Positions 38,244 through 45,876 of a stretch of 64,000 nucleotides of DNA are shown here, piece after piece (the first letter of the stretch is position 1; every line of letters starts with the position of its first letter). A program made the position numbers and the translations under genes. The notes below the pieces were generated by a model that did not search any database, was not told the origin of the DNA, and worked only from the letters and a program-made list of their open reading frames with translations. Source of the DNA: Neisseria leonii (GTDB taxonomy: Bacteria; Pseudomonadota; Gammaproteobacteria; Burkholderiales; Neisseriaceae); contig NZ_CP145606.1 of the NCBI RefSeq assembly GCF_028776105.2, positions 1,860,001-1,924,000 on the forward strand. Reading direction: 5' to 3'.

Positions 38244-38933
38244 TTAATCGTCGCCGCCGGCAAAAGACAGCAGGATTTGCAGCAGGCTGCTGAACAGGTT
38301 GTAGATGGAAATAAAGATGGTCAGTGCGGCACTGATGTGGCTGGTTTCGCCGCCTTCAATCACAGTGCGTGTCTGCCACATAATCATCAGCGAGCTGAAA
38401 ACCACAAAGCCCGAAGCAATGGTCAGGCTCAGGGCGGGCAGTTGCAGGAACAGGTTAGCCACGATGGCGATCATCAGCACAATGACGCCGATGGTGAGAA
38501 AACGGCCGAGGCTTTGGGTATTGACTTTATCGCTGCGCGCCATCAGGGACATGACGGCGAAAACGGCTGCCGTCATCACGGCTGCCGTGCCGACCAGCGC
38601 ACCGCCGCCGGAAATATTGAGCGAGTATTGCAGCAGCGGCGAAATCAGCGCGCCCATGCCGAAGGTAAACACCATCAGCAGGCCGGCGCCCAGATTGCTG
38701 TACCGGTTGCGCTCAATCAGGAAAATCATGCCGTAGAAAAAGGCGAACATGGCAATCAGGCCGATCCAGCGGTTGCCGCCGACGGCAGCCAAGTTGAAGC
38801 CGGTAGCGGCGGCCGCATAAGCACCCAGCGCGCAGGGAACGAAAGAAGCGGCCAAAAGGGCATAGGTTTTGCGCAGCACGCTGCTTTGGCTGACAGTGCG
38901 GCTGCCGGTGTAATCGTAAACATCATTGCGCAT
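38244..38933 (-). CDS. Bax inhibitor-1/YccA family membrane protein
   Basis: A 229-residue protein with seven hydrophobic segments typical of the BI-1/YccA (TMBIM) family. A hydrophilic N-terminus (YDYTGSRTVSQSSVLRKTYAL) precedes the first segment. The conserved end is IFISIYNLFSSLLQILLSFAG with acidic final residues. Relatives modulate FtsH or act as ion leak channels; the exact job here is unknown. Single gene, with a DUS terminator downstream. Confidence 0.9.
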   Translation of the reverse strand: MRNDVYDYTGSRTVSQSSVLRKTYALLAASFVPCALGAYAAAATGFNLAAVGGNRWIGLIAMFAFFYGMIFLIERNRYSNLGAGLLMVFTFGMGALISPLLQYSLNISGGGALVGTAAVMTAAVFAVMSLMARSDKVNTQSLGRFLTIGVIVLMIAIVANLFLQLPALSLTIASGFVVFSSLMIMWQTRTVIEGGETSHISAALTIFISIYNLFSSLLQILLSFAGGDD

Positions 38934-39070
38934 GGTGTTTTTCCTTAAATGAAATGTGTGGATAAGTATGAAAACGCGATTTTAACAGCATTTTTAGGAT
39001 ATTGTCCGCTGTTGCCGCCATGTGGCGGCAGGTGCGGAAAAATCAAGCCGGACGAACCGGCCTGACGGGC

Positions 39071-39391
39071 TTATTCCGCATCCGTCTGCGGGGCGGGGGC
39101 GGCACGCACATTGCCGCTTTTTTCTTTGTGTTTGATGATGGCGCGGTCGAGCTTGTCCATCAGAATGTCAATCGCGGCGTACATATCGTCTTCCACGGTT
39201 TCGACATGCAGGTCTTTGCCGGAGAGGTGGGCATCGGCTTCGGCTTTGTTGCGCTGTTTGTCCACCGAAAGGGTAATGGTCATGGAAATCAGGTTGCCCG
39301 CGTGGCGGTTGATGCGTTCGAGTTTGGCGGTAACGTGTTGTCTGATGGCATCGGTAACGTCAAAGTTCAAACCGGTAATTTTTAAGTTCAT
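39071..39391 (-). CDS. hpf: Ribosome hibernation promoting factor (HPF/YfiA)
   Basis: Binds the 30S subunit near the decoding site and favours inactive ribosome dimers in stationary phase. The 106-residue short form begins MNLKITGLNFDVTDAIRQHV and contains the MTITLSVDKQRNKAEADAHLSG strands and VEDDMYAAIDILMDKLDRAI. The ATG at 39391 has AAGGAG upstream; the longer open frame upstream is DUS-derived. lptB is directly upstream with no rpoN between, unlike the usual proteobacterial order. Confidence 0.93.
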   Translation of the reverse strand: MNLKITGLNFDVTDAIRQHVTAKLERINRHAGNLISMTITLSVDKQRNKAEADAHLSGKDLHVETVEDDMYAAIDILMDKLDRAIIKHKEKSGNVRAAPAPQTDAE

Positions 39392-39487
39392 GGCAGACTC
39401 CTTCGGTGTAAACAGGCCGTCTGAAACGGGCAAACGGCCGGAAATCGGTTTCAGCCTACCGCAAACCGCGCGCGGGGGCAAGTGCCG

Positions 39488-40222
39488 TCAGTAGTCGAAG
39501 TTTTCGCCCAGATACACCGAGCGCACCTGTTCGTTGCCGACCAATTCGTCGGGTTTGCCCGATGCCAACACCGTGCCGCCGCTGATGATGAAGGCACGGT
39601 CGCAGATACGCAGGGTTTCGCGTACGTTGTGGTCGGTAATCAGTACGCCGATGCCGCGCTGTTTCAGGAAGCCGATGATTTTCTGAATGTCGATGACGGC
39701 GATCGGATCGACACCGGCAAACGGTTCGTCCAACAGGATAAAGCGCGGCTGCATGGCCAGAACGCGGGCGATTTCGACACGGCGGCGTTCGCCGCCCGAC
39801 AGGGCGGGTGCGGGGCTGCGGCGCAGATGGCCGATGTTCAGGTCGGTCAGCAGTTTTTCCAGCTCGCTGCCGATACGGGCTTTGTCCCGCAGGCGGATTT
39901 CCAGAATGGCGCGGATATTCTGTTCCACCGTCATTTTGCGGAAGATCGAGGCTTCTTGGGGCAGGTAGCCCAGTCCGAGGCGTGCGCGTTCGTGAATCGG
40001 CATATGGCGCAGCTCCCGGCCGTCGAGCAGAATGCTGCCCGCATCGGCGGCAATCAGGCCGACAATCATGTAAAAGCTGGTGGTTTTGCCCGCGCCGTTG
40101 GGACCGAGCAGGCCGACGACTTCGCCGCTTTGGATGTCGAGTGAGAAATCTTTGACGACTTGGCGTTTTTTGAAGGCTTTTTGCAGATTGCGTGCAATCA
40201 GGCGGCTGGGCGTGTGGTTCAT
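39488..40222 (-). CDS. lptB: LPS export ABC transporter ATPase LptB
   Basis: Powers extraction of LPS/LOS from the inner membrane with LptFG. It has 244 residues: Walker [10 protein letters not shown], signature [16 protein letters not shown], Walker [14 protein letters not shown] and the H-loop [10 protein letters not shown]. The sequence around [23 protein letters not shown] is diagnostic of LptB. The chosen ATG lacks a clear ribosome binding site, so an alternative start is possible. lptA and lptC are not adjacent in the window. Confidence 0.95.
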   Translation of the reverse strand: MNHTPSRLIARNLQKAFKKRQVVKDFSLDIQSGEVVGLLGPNGAGKTTSFYMIVGLIAADAGSILLDGRELRHMPIHERARLGLGYLPQEASIFRKMTVEQNIRAILEIRLRDKARIGSELEKLLTDLNIGHLRRSPAPALSGGERRRVEIARVLAMQPRFILLDEPFAGVDPIAVIDIQKIIGFLKQRGIGVLITDHNVRETLRICDRAFIISGGTVLASGKPDELVGNEQVRSVYLGENFDY

Positions 40223-40298
40223 AAGGAATGATGGTGCGTGGAATTGGCAGGGATTGTATGTGTTTTGCGGCCGTCTGAAAAGCGGTGCGGCGGCGGTT

Positions 40299-41288
40299 TT
40301 ACGGGGCAAAACGGCCGTTGAAGCGGCGTTTGGGTTTCCAGAATGCCCACGGTTTGGGGGCTTGGCAGGTCAGCGTGCCGCCGTGGGTGCCGTCGGTGAG
40401 CAGGGTGATGCGTTTCAGACGGCCTCGGCGCAGCAGACGGAGGGCGGGCGAGAAGAAGGCGTGTTCCCAGTGCTGCACTACGGCGGTATAAGCCTCGGGA
40501 TTGCCGGTGTGGACGGCGGGTTGGAGGTCGTCGAGAAACAGCAGGCCGTCTGAAAAAGCGGCTTGGCGGGTGTGCAGTGCGGTTTGCCATTCGGACAGGC
40601 CGGACGGGGTGTTCAGACGGCATCCGGCCTGATTCCATACGCTGTTGCTGCCGACGATGGCGGCTGTTGCGCTGCCCGTCAAATCGTTCCACAGCCAGAG
40701 GGCATTGACGGGCGGTTGTCCTGCATTTTGGCGGCGGGTGTTGAGCGGGTGGCGGTGCAGCCACATCTGGCATTCGGTTGTCAGCGCGAGCCAATGCGCA
40801 ATGCCGCCGCCTTCGGCTTTGGTGGTGCCGTCGATTTGGCCGAGAATATCCAGCACGCAGGGGGCGTGCCATTCGGGAAGGGCCGGCAGGGTCAGCAGCC
40901 ACAGGTCGGGGCGGTAGGGGTGGAACGCGATGCTGTCGCTGCGGTACAGCTCATTCAGCCCGCCGCACAGTTCGGCGGCTTCGTCCGCACCGATGCCGAT
41001 GTCGGCACCGCTCAGGCAGGACATATGGTGCATACCCATCTGCTGCCACAGCGGCGAGGCAAATACGGCGGGTGTATCCTCTGCCACACCGCAGGCCGCC
41101 TTGGCCAGTCCGATCAGGCTGCCCGACCATAAATGGCGGGCGTAAAACGCTGATGCGGTACAGGGTTCGGACGTAAAGCGGCCGTGGCGCAGCAGGGTAT
41201 CGAGTGCGGGCAGGGCGGCCTGTTCGGGCAGGGAAAAATCGGGGTGGCACAGGCCGGGCAGGGCAAAGGTCAGGTGCATAAACCGCAT
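40299..41288 (-). CDS. Conserved hypothetical protein (phosphoglycerate-mutase-like / RpfE-type)
   Basis: A 329-residue soluble protein without membrane segments. The stretches [13 protein letters not shown] and [11 protein letters not shown] remind me of the uncharacterised COG4255 group, annotated in betaproteobacteria as phosphoglycerate-mutase-like or RpfE. I cannot confirm this. Two DUS copies lie within the reading frame (encoding FSDGLLF and RRGRLKR). It starts 77 bases upstream of lptB on the same strand and may be cotranscribed with it. Function unknown. Confidence 0.65.
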   Translation of the reverse strand: MRFMHLTFALPGLCHPDFSLPEQAALPALDTLLRHGRFTSEPCTASAFYARHLWSGSLIGLAKAACGVAEDTPAVFASPLWQQMGMHHMSCLSGADIGIGADEAAELCGGLNELYRSDSIAFHPYRPDLWLLTLPALPEWHAPCVLDILGQIDGTTKAEGGGIAHWLALTTECQMWLHRHPLNTRRQNAGQPPVNALWLWNDLTGSATAAIVGSNSVWNQAGCRLNTPSGLSEWQTALHTRQAAFSDGLLFLDDLQPAVHTGNPEAYTAVVQHWEHAFFSPALRLLRRGRLKRITLLTDGTHGGTLTCQAPKPWAFWKPKRRFNGRFAP

Positions 41289-41445
41289 CGGAATGGCAAA
41301 ACAGACGGCCTATTTTACGCTATTTTACGGCCGAAACGGCAGGCGGCGGTTGAAGTATGATAAACTTGCCCGCTTTGAGAATTGAAAAAACCTGTTTAAA
41401 TCAAACGGCTAGAAAGATGCCGGCAGGTGCGGGGGTGGCAGAAGT

Positions 41446-42744
41446 ATGCAGAACCAGAATCAGCAACAAGCCGACAGGGCTTCCAAAGGCAGGCTGCGCG
41501 GTGCAGTTTTGGCACTTTGTCTGTCTGTCTCGGGGGTAATGGCCTATGCCGTTACCCGGCCGCTTCCGGCGCCGGAAGTGCCGGGTGTGCGGCGTGTGGT
41601 GGAGGAACTGCCCGCTTTGAATATCACGGCACGACCCGACCAAGCCGGTTACTGGCAGGAAGAAATGGTGCAGCAGGACGATACGCTGCAAACGGTGCTG
41701 GCTCGCCTGGGCGTGGCCGACCGGCTTCCCGTACACAGCCTGCTGCGCCGCAACGGCATCCATGCCAAACTCAATGAAGGCCAGACCGTCAGCGTGCGCG
41801 TGGATTCGGCCGGCAATGCCACGGACATTCAGTTTTTCAACGATGATGAAAACGGCGAGCGCAATCTGGTCGCTATTGAAAAAGTAAACGGCAAATGGCA
41901 GGCATCGGCGGGAGCGCCGGCGATGGAAACCATGCCCACACTGCGTTCGGTGGTGGTACGCACATCGGCGCGCGGCGCGCTGGCGCAGGCCGGTGTCAAT
42001 GTCGAAATCCGCGAATCGCTGAGCGATATTTTCAGCAGCCGTTTTGCCTTGGACAGCCTGAAAGCGGGCGACCAAATCCGCCTGCTCTATCACACGCTGT
42101 ATTTCCGCGGGCAGGAAATGGCCGTGGGCGACATTTTGGCGGCGGAAGTGGTGAAAAACGGCAAACGCTATCAAGCCTATTTTTATGATCAGGGCGACGA
42201 GGGCGGCAGTTATTATGATGAAAACGGCAAGGCTTTGAAAGAAAGCGGTTTCCGTGTCCAGCCGGTGGCTGCGGTACGCGTATCCTCGCCGTTCGGTATG
42301 CGTGTGCACCCGATTACCGGCGGGGTCAAGATGCACGCAGGCATCGACTATGCTGCACCCGCAGGTACGCCGATTTATGCCGCTGCCGATGCCGTGGTGG
42401 CGTTTAAGGGCTGGCAGGGCGGTTACGGCAACACCATCGTTCTGCGCCACAGCAACGGTGTGGAAACCCTGCATGCGCATATGAGCGCGTTTGCACCGGT
42501 GGGCGGCAGTGTCAAAGCGGGCGAAGTGATCGGTTTTGTCGGTTCGACCGGCCGATCGACCGGCCCGCACCTGCATTATGAAGCGCGCATCAACGGCTTG
42601 GCCGTCAATCCGGCCACGGTTGCGTTGCCCGCGCCGAAAATGGAGCAGGTCAATCTGGCAAAATTCCGCGAGCAGAAAAAGCAGGCAGACAGCCTGATGG
42701 CGGCGATACGCGGCGTGCCGGTTACGGTGGCGCAGCTGTATTGA
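41446..42744 (+). CDS. M23 family DD-metalloendopeptidase (peptidoglycan hydrolase)
   Basis: Cleaves peptide cross-links or stems of peptidoglycan; resembles the N. meningitidis NMB0315 protein. The 432 residues have an N-terminal membrane anchor or signal (AVLALCLSVSGVMAYAV) and two regulatory domains (a LysM/OapA-like part around DDTLQTVLARLGV). The LytM domain holds zinc ligands in MHAGIDYAAP and the catalytic HLHYE. All active-site residues are present. Exported to the periplasm, where it would help in cell separation. Confidence 0.92.
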   Translation: MQNQNQQQADRASKGRLRGAVLALCLSVSGVMAYAVTRPLPAPEVPGVRRVVEELPALNITARPDQAGYWQEEMVQQDDTLQTVLARLGVADRLPVHSLLRRNGIHAKLNEGQTVSVRVDSAGNATDIQFFNDDENGERNLVAIEKVNGKWQASAGAPAMETMPTLRSVVVRTSARGALAQAGVNVEIRESLSDIFSSRFALDSLKAGDQIRLLYHTLYFRGQEMAVGDILAAEVVKNGKRYQAYFYDQGDEGGSYYDENGKALKESGFRVQPVAAVRVSSPFGMRVHPITGGVKMHAGIDYAAPAGTPIYAAADAVVAFKGWQGGYGNTIVLRHSNGVETLHAHMSAFAPVGGSVKAGEVIGFVGSTGRSTGPHLHYEARINGLAVNPATVALPAPKMEQVNLAKFREQKKQADSLMAAIRGVPVTVAQLY

Positions 42745-42915
42745 CGGACAGGGCGGTATCATGAGTCAAACCGTTTATCCGGCCGGAAAGATCCGCAGCG
42801 GGCGGCAGATTGGGCGCGGTTTTGTTACCGTCGCATGGGAAGCCGCAATGGTTGCCGTCCGCCAAGCGGTGCCAATCAGGTGTCCGGTAATGCTGTGATG
42901 CGCCGATAAGTGTGA

Positions 42916-42949
42916 CAGGCCGTCTGAATCGGTGTTTTCAGACGGCCTG
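42916..42949. terminator. DUS inverted pair before recJ
   Basis: CAGGCCGTCTGAA and complement around an 8-base loop, in the gap between the endopeptidase gene and recJ. The rest of this 265-base gap holds no gene. A TACAAT -10 box at 42975-42980 and a T10 run precede recJ. Confidence 0.7.
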
Positions 42950-43009
42950 TTTGGGTTTGTGCCGCGAAAAACGCTACAATAGTCCGTTTTTTTTTTCCGA
43001 AAATTTCCC

Positions 43010-44704
43010 ATGTCTGCCAAGATCCGCATCCGTCCTTATCCTGCCGAAACCTGCAACCGCCTGGTGCAGGCGGGGGCAGACCCGCTTTTGGCGCGCCTGT
43101 GTGCCGCACGTTCGGTTACCGATGCCGCCGAATTGGGAGACAGCCTGTCCGCGCTGCTGCCCTATACGCTGCTGAAAAACTGCGAAGCCGCCGCCGCGCT
43201 GCTGGCCGAAGCCGTGCGCCAAGGGAGGCGGATGCTGATTGTGGCCGATTATGACGCCGACGGGGCAACGGCTTGTGCCGTCGGCGTGAAAGGTTTGGCG
43301 GCGATGGGGGCGAAAGTGGATTTTCTGGTGCCCAACCGCTTCGAACACGGCTACGGCCTGACGCCCGAACTGGCCGAGGCGGCGGCCGCTGCGGGGGCGG
43401 AAATTCTGATTACGGTGGATAACGGCGTCGCCGCGTTGGCCGGTGTGGCACGGGCGCAGGCATTGGGCATGACTGTTTTGGTCACCGACCACCATCTGCC
43501 CGCCGATCAGCTGCCGGACTGCCTGATTGTCAATCCCAACCAGCACGGCTGCCCCTTCCCCGGCAAATCGCTGGCGGGTGTCGGCGTGATTTTTTACGTT
43601 TTGACCGCCTTGCGCGCCCGTTTGCGCGAAACAGGCCATTTTTCAGACGGCCTCAAGGAGCCGAATCTGGCCGAACTGTTGGATTTGGTGGCCTTGGGAA
43701 CGGTGGCCGATGTGGTGGCACTCGATCACAATAACCGCATTTTGGTATCGCAGGGTTTGAAACGGATGCGGCAGGGCAAAATGCGCCCGGGCATACGCGC
43801 CCTGTTTGACGTGGCGCGGCGGGACTGGCGCCAAGCCCGGCCGTTCGATATGGGTTTTGCCCTCGGGCCGCGCCTCAATGCTGCCGGCCGCTTGGACGAT
43901 ATGTCGCTGGGTATCGCCTGCCTGCTGGCCGAAGACGAAGATACCGCCCGCGAACTGGCCGAACAGCTCAACAGCCTGAACACCGAGCGGCGCGAAATCG
44001 AACAGTCCATGCTCAATGACGCATTGGCCGCATTTCCCGAACAGCTGCCCGCCGGGCAGACGACACTCACCGTCTACCGCGACGACTTCCACCAAGGTGT
44101 GGTCGGCATTGTCGCCAGCCGTCTGAAAGACCGTTTCTACCGCCCCACCATCGTTTTTGCCCCCGCCGACAACGGCGAACTGCGCGGTTCCGGCCGCTCG
44201 ATTCCCGAACTGCATCTGCGCGACGCGCTGGATTTGGTCAGCAAGCGCCACCCCGGCCTGATCATCAAATTCGGCGGCCACGCCATGGCGGCCGGACTGA
44301 GCATTGCCGCGCACCAAATCCACCGTTTTCAGACGGCCTTTGAAGAGGTGGTGCGCGGCCTGTTGAGTGAAGACGATTTATCGCAAACCTATCTGACCGA
44401 CGGCAGCCTGAACGCCGCCGATATTACTCTGCAACAGGCGCAACAGCTGGCATTGCAGGTGTGGGGGCAGGGTTTCCCCCAGCCGAGTTTTACCGATGAA
44501 TTTACCGTTGTCCGCCAGCAGCCGATGGGCACGGCGCACAAAAAGGCCTGGCTGCACAAAGAAGGATACGAATTTGAAGCCATGTTTTGGCGGTGCAGCG
44601 ACGAGCTGCCGCCGAAAATCCGCACCGTTTACCGCCCCGTAGCCAACGAGTGGCGCAATCAGACGGAGTTGCAACTGTATATCGATTACTGGGAGGCTGC
44701 GTAA
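43010..44704 (+). CDS. recJ: Single-stranded-DNA-specific exonuclease RecJ
   Basis: A 5'-3' exonuclease of recombination and mismatch repair. The 564 residues carry the DHH-family motifs VADYDADGATACAV, TVDNGV, VTDHHLPAD with NPNQ, LVALGTVADVV and the DHHA1 part with SGRSIPELHLRDAL and KFGGHAMAAGLS. The -10 box TACAAT and a T10 tract lie in the leader. Its 3' end overlaps the convergent hypothetical gene at 44502-45026 by about 200 bases. DUS copies occur within the coding sequence. Confidence 0.96.
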   Translation: MSAKIRIRPYPAETCNRLVQAGADPLLARLCAARSVTDAAELGDSLSALLPYTLLKNCEAAAALLAEAVRQGRRMLIVADYDADGATACAVGVKGLAAMGAKVDFLVPNRFEHGYGLTPELAEAAAAAGAEILITVDNGVAALAGVARAQALGMTVLVTDHHLPADQLPDCLIVNPNQHGCPFPGKSLAGVGVIFYVLTALRARLRETGHFSDGLKEPNLAELLDLVALGTVADVVALDHNNRILVSQGLKRMRQGKMRPGIRALFDVARRDWRQARPFDMGFALGPRLNAAGRLDDMSLGIACLLAEDEDTARELAEQLNSLNTERREIEQSMLNDALAAFPEQLPAGQTTLTVYRDDFHQGVVGIVASRLKDRFYRPTIVFAPADNGELRGSGRSIPELHLRDALDLVSKRHPGLIIKFGGHAMAAGLSIAAHQIHRFQTAFEEVVRGLLSEDDLSQTYLTDGSLNAADITLQQAQQLALQVWGQGFPQPSFTDEFTVVRQQPMGTAHKKAWLHKEGYEFEAMFWRCSDELPPKIRTVYRPVANEWRNQTELQLYIDYWEAA

Positions 44705-45026
44705 ATGGACGGTGTGCCGGCCGGTATGTCCGCAGGTATGGCAGGCCGTCTGAAACCGCGTCGTTCAGCCATTCGTCAAATACGTATTCGACATCGGCAT
44801 GGCGCAGGTAGGCCGCGCATTCCGAATGCCGGACAAATCCGCGCAGGCCTTCCGCCATTCCGCGTTCGTACGCGATGCTCAAATCGTCGTACATATCCGC
44901 AGCCTGTTCTACATCGTCCAAGACTTCGCAGGACGGCTTGCCTGCCGCACGTTCGATAATCAGGGCATGGGCGGGCGACTGTTCCGCCCGGCGTGTCAGG
45001 TGTTTGGTTTTCAGTTCGGGTGTCAT
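44502..45026 (-). CDS. Hypothetical protein beside the CRISPR locus, run-on C-terminus
   Basis: Not recognised. The ATG at 45026 follows GGAG. The first 90 or so residues look like a genuine acidic, helical protein (SCEVLDDVEQAADMYDDLSI, ECAAYLRHADVEYVFDEWL). After that the frame reads through a DUS (SDGLP) and about 200 bases of antisense recJ, giving Arg- and Pro-rich text with no protein character. The original C-terminus was probably lost by a deletion or frameshift at the recJ junction. It is preceded by a hairpin that could attenuate transcription from the gene upstream. Confidence 0.55.
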   Translation of the reverse strand: MTPELKTKHLTRRAEQSPAHALIIERAAGKPSCEVLDDVEQAADMYDDLSIAYERGMAEGLRGFVRHSECAAYLRHADVEYVFDEWLNDAVSDGLPYLRTYRPAHRPFTQPPSNRYTVATPSDCATRWLRGGKRCGFSAAARRCTAKTWLQIRILLCAARPFCAPCPSAAGGQR

Positions 45027-45042
45027 TTTCTTTCTCCAAAAG

Positions 45043-45070
45043 AAAACCCGCTGCATGTGCAGCGGGTTGT
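45043..45070 (-). terminator. Hairpin terminator between the two hypothetical genes
   Basis: AACCCGCTGCA and TGCAGCGGGTT form an 11-bp stem, with TTTTCTTTT following on the minus strand. It lies after the 45091-45456 gene and just before the ribosome binding site of the next one. Confidence 0.8.
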
Positions 45071-45090
45071 TTTCGTGTTTGATTTCAGGT

Positions 45091-45456
45091 TCAGCGTGCC
45101 ATTCTGGCCATCCATTTTTTGATGGTCGCCTGCGCCTGTTCGTGTATGGGCAGCACTTGTTCAAATCTGCGCTGGCTGTTTATCAGCTTCGTTTTCGGGT
45201 GCACTGCGGCCAGCCACTTTCTGCCGTCTTCGTCATAGACTTTCACGGCAAAACAGCCGGTAAACCGCGCCGTCAGGTTCACGGCCGCCCACATGGTCTT
45301 CTCGTCGCGCAATTTTTTCGCAATAAACGGGTTACGGTCGAGATAGGCATTCATTTTGTCCTGCGTCTTTTGCGATTCTTCGTCTGTTTCGGCGAAAACC
45401 AGTATGGTTCTCGGTGCCAGCTGTATCCAGTTCAGTTTCTGTTTCTGCTGTGTCAT
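45091..45456 (-). CDS. Hypothetical protein upstream of tracrRNA
   Basis: A 121-residue protein not recognised as any known family. It is basic and lacks signal peptide or membrane segments. Visible parts are PRTILVFAETDEESQKTQDKM, a middle with ARFTGCFAVKVYDEDGRKWLA, and a basic C-terminal helix ATIKKWMARMAR. The ATG at 45456 follows AGGAGG. It shares strand and neighbourhood with the tracrRNA but has no helix-turn-helix or other feature tying it to CRISPR. Followed by a terminator hairpin and a second unknown gene. Confidence 0.65.
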   Translation of the reverse strand: MTQQKQKLNWIQLAPRTILVFAETDEESQKTQDKMNAYLDRNPFIAKKLRDEKTMWAAVNLTARFTGCFAVKVYDEDGRKWLAAVHPKTKLINSQRRFEQVLPIHEQAQATIKKWMARMAR

Positions 45457-45656
45457 GCTTCCTCCTGTCATATATACGGGTAATCGTAGTTGTCATCGTA
45501 ATCATATTGCCCCGTCTGCATATTTATTCTGTTATGTTTTCTTCCAGACGGTATCCGGCCGGCTGTTTCATGCGGACTTCCGGTGCTTTATGACAGCCTT
45601 CTTCGGTTTCTGTCCGGCCGTTTTGGTTCCGATTGGCAGGCAGACTGCACGATACC

Positions 45657-45781
45657 AAATGACGATGCCCCTGAAAAGTGGGCTTTTCAGGGGCTCAATC
45701 CATTTCTGAATCTTTACGTCGCGGCACATCTTTTCAGACGGCCTTATTGTAGCAACGGCTCTCATCTCGTAGTGCAACAAT
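45657..45781 (-). ncRNA. tracrRNA of the type II-C system
   Basis: The 5' part (45746-45781 on the minus strand) is an anti-repeat that pairs with the crRNA repeat: 8 bp at one end, a bulge, then a 10-bp helix and more. A DUS (45733-45744) and a stem-loop CCCCTGAAAAG/CTTTTCAGGGG (45668-45693) follow. This order, including the DUS inside the RNA and the end GGGGCATCGT, is the same as in the N. meningitidis tracrRNA. It is divergent from cas9. The 3' end is estimated. Confidence 0.93.
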
Positions 45782-45788
45782 GCGACCG

Positions 45789-45817
45789 ATTTTAAGCCGG
45801 GAAAGGGCGGCTGTCAA
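45789..45817 (-). promoter_or_regulatory. tracrRNA promoter
   Basis: On the minus strand TTGACA (45812-45817), 17 bases, TAAAAT (45789-45794). The predicted start is 7-8 bases further, at the first base of the anti-repeat. Confidence 0.88.
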
Positions 45818-45876
45818 ATATTTATTCGGGTAGTGGGAAGTAGTATTATAAGTTCTGTTTGAAAAAGGAGAATATT

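Noticed and set aside
42987..42996. T10 run in the recJ leader as a phase-variation switch
   Set aside because: It lies downstream of the -10 box and outside the coding region, with no visible effect on frame or promoter spacing.
44502..45456. Calling the two small genes anti-CRISPRs
   Set aside because: They do not resemble the AcrIIC proteins I know, and there is no Aca-type helix-turn-helix gene nearby. Only the position is suggestive.
45568..45780. 70-residue minus-strand frame overlapping the tracrRNA
   Set aside because: It coincides with the tracrRNA and its DUS, has no ribosome binding site and no similarity.
45859..45876. TTG start for cas9 18 bases upstream
   Set aside because: It overlaps the AGGAG ribosome binding site that serves the ATG at 45877.
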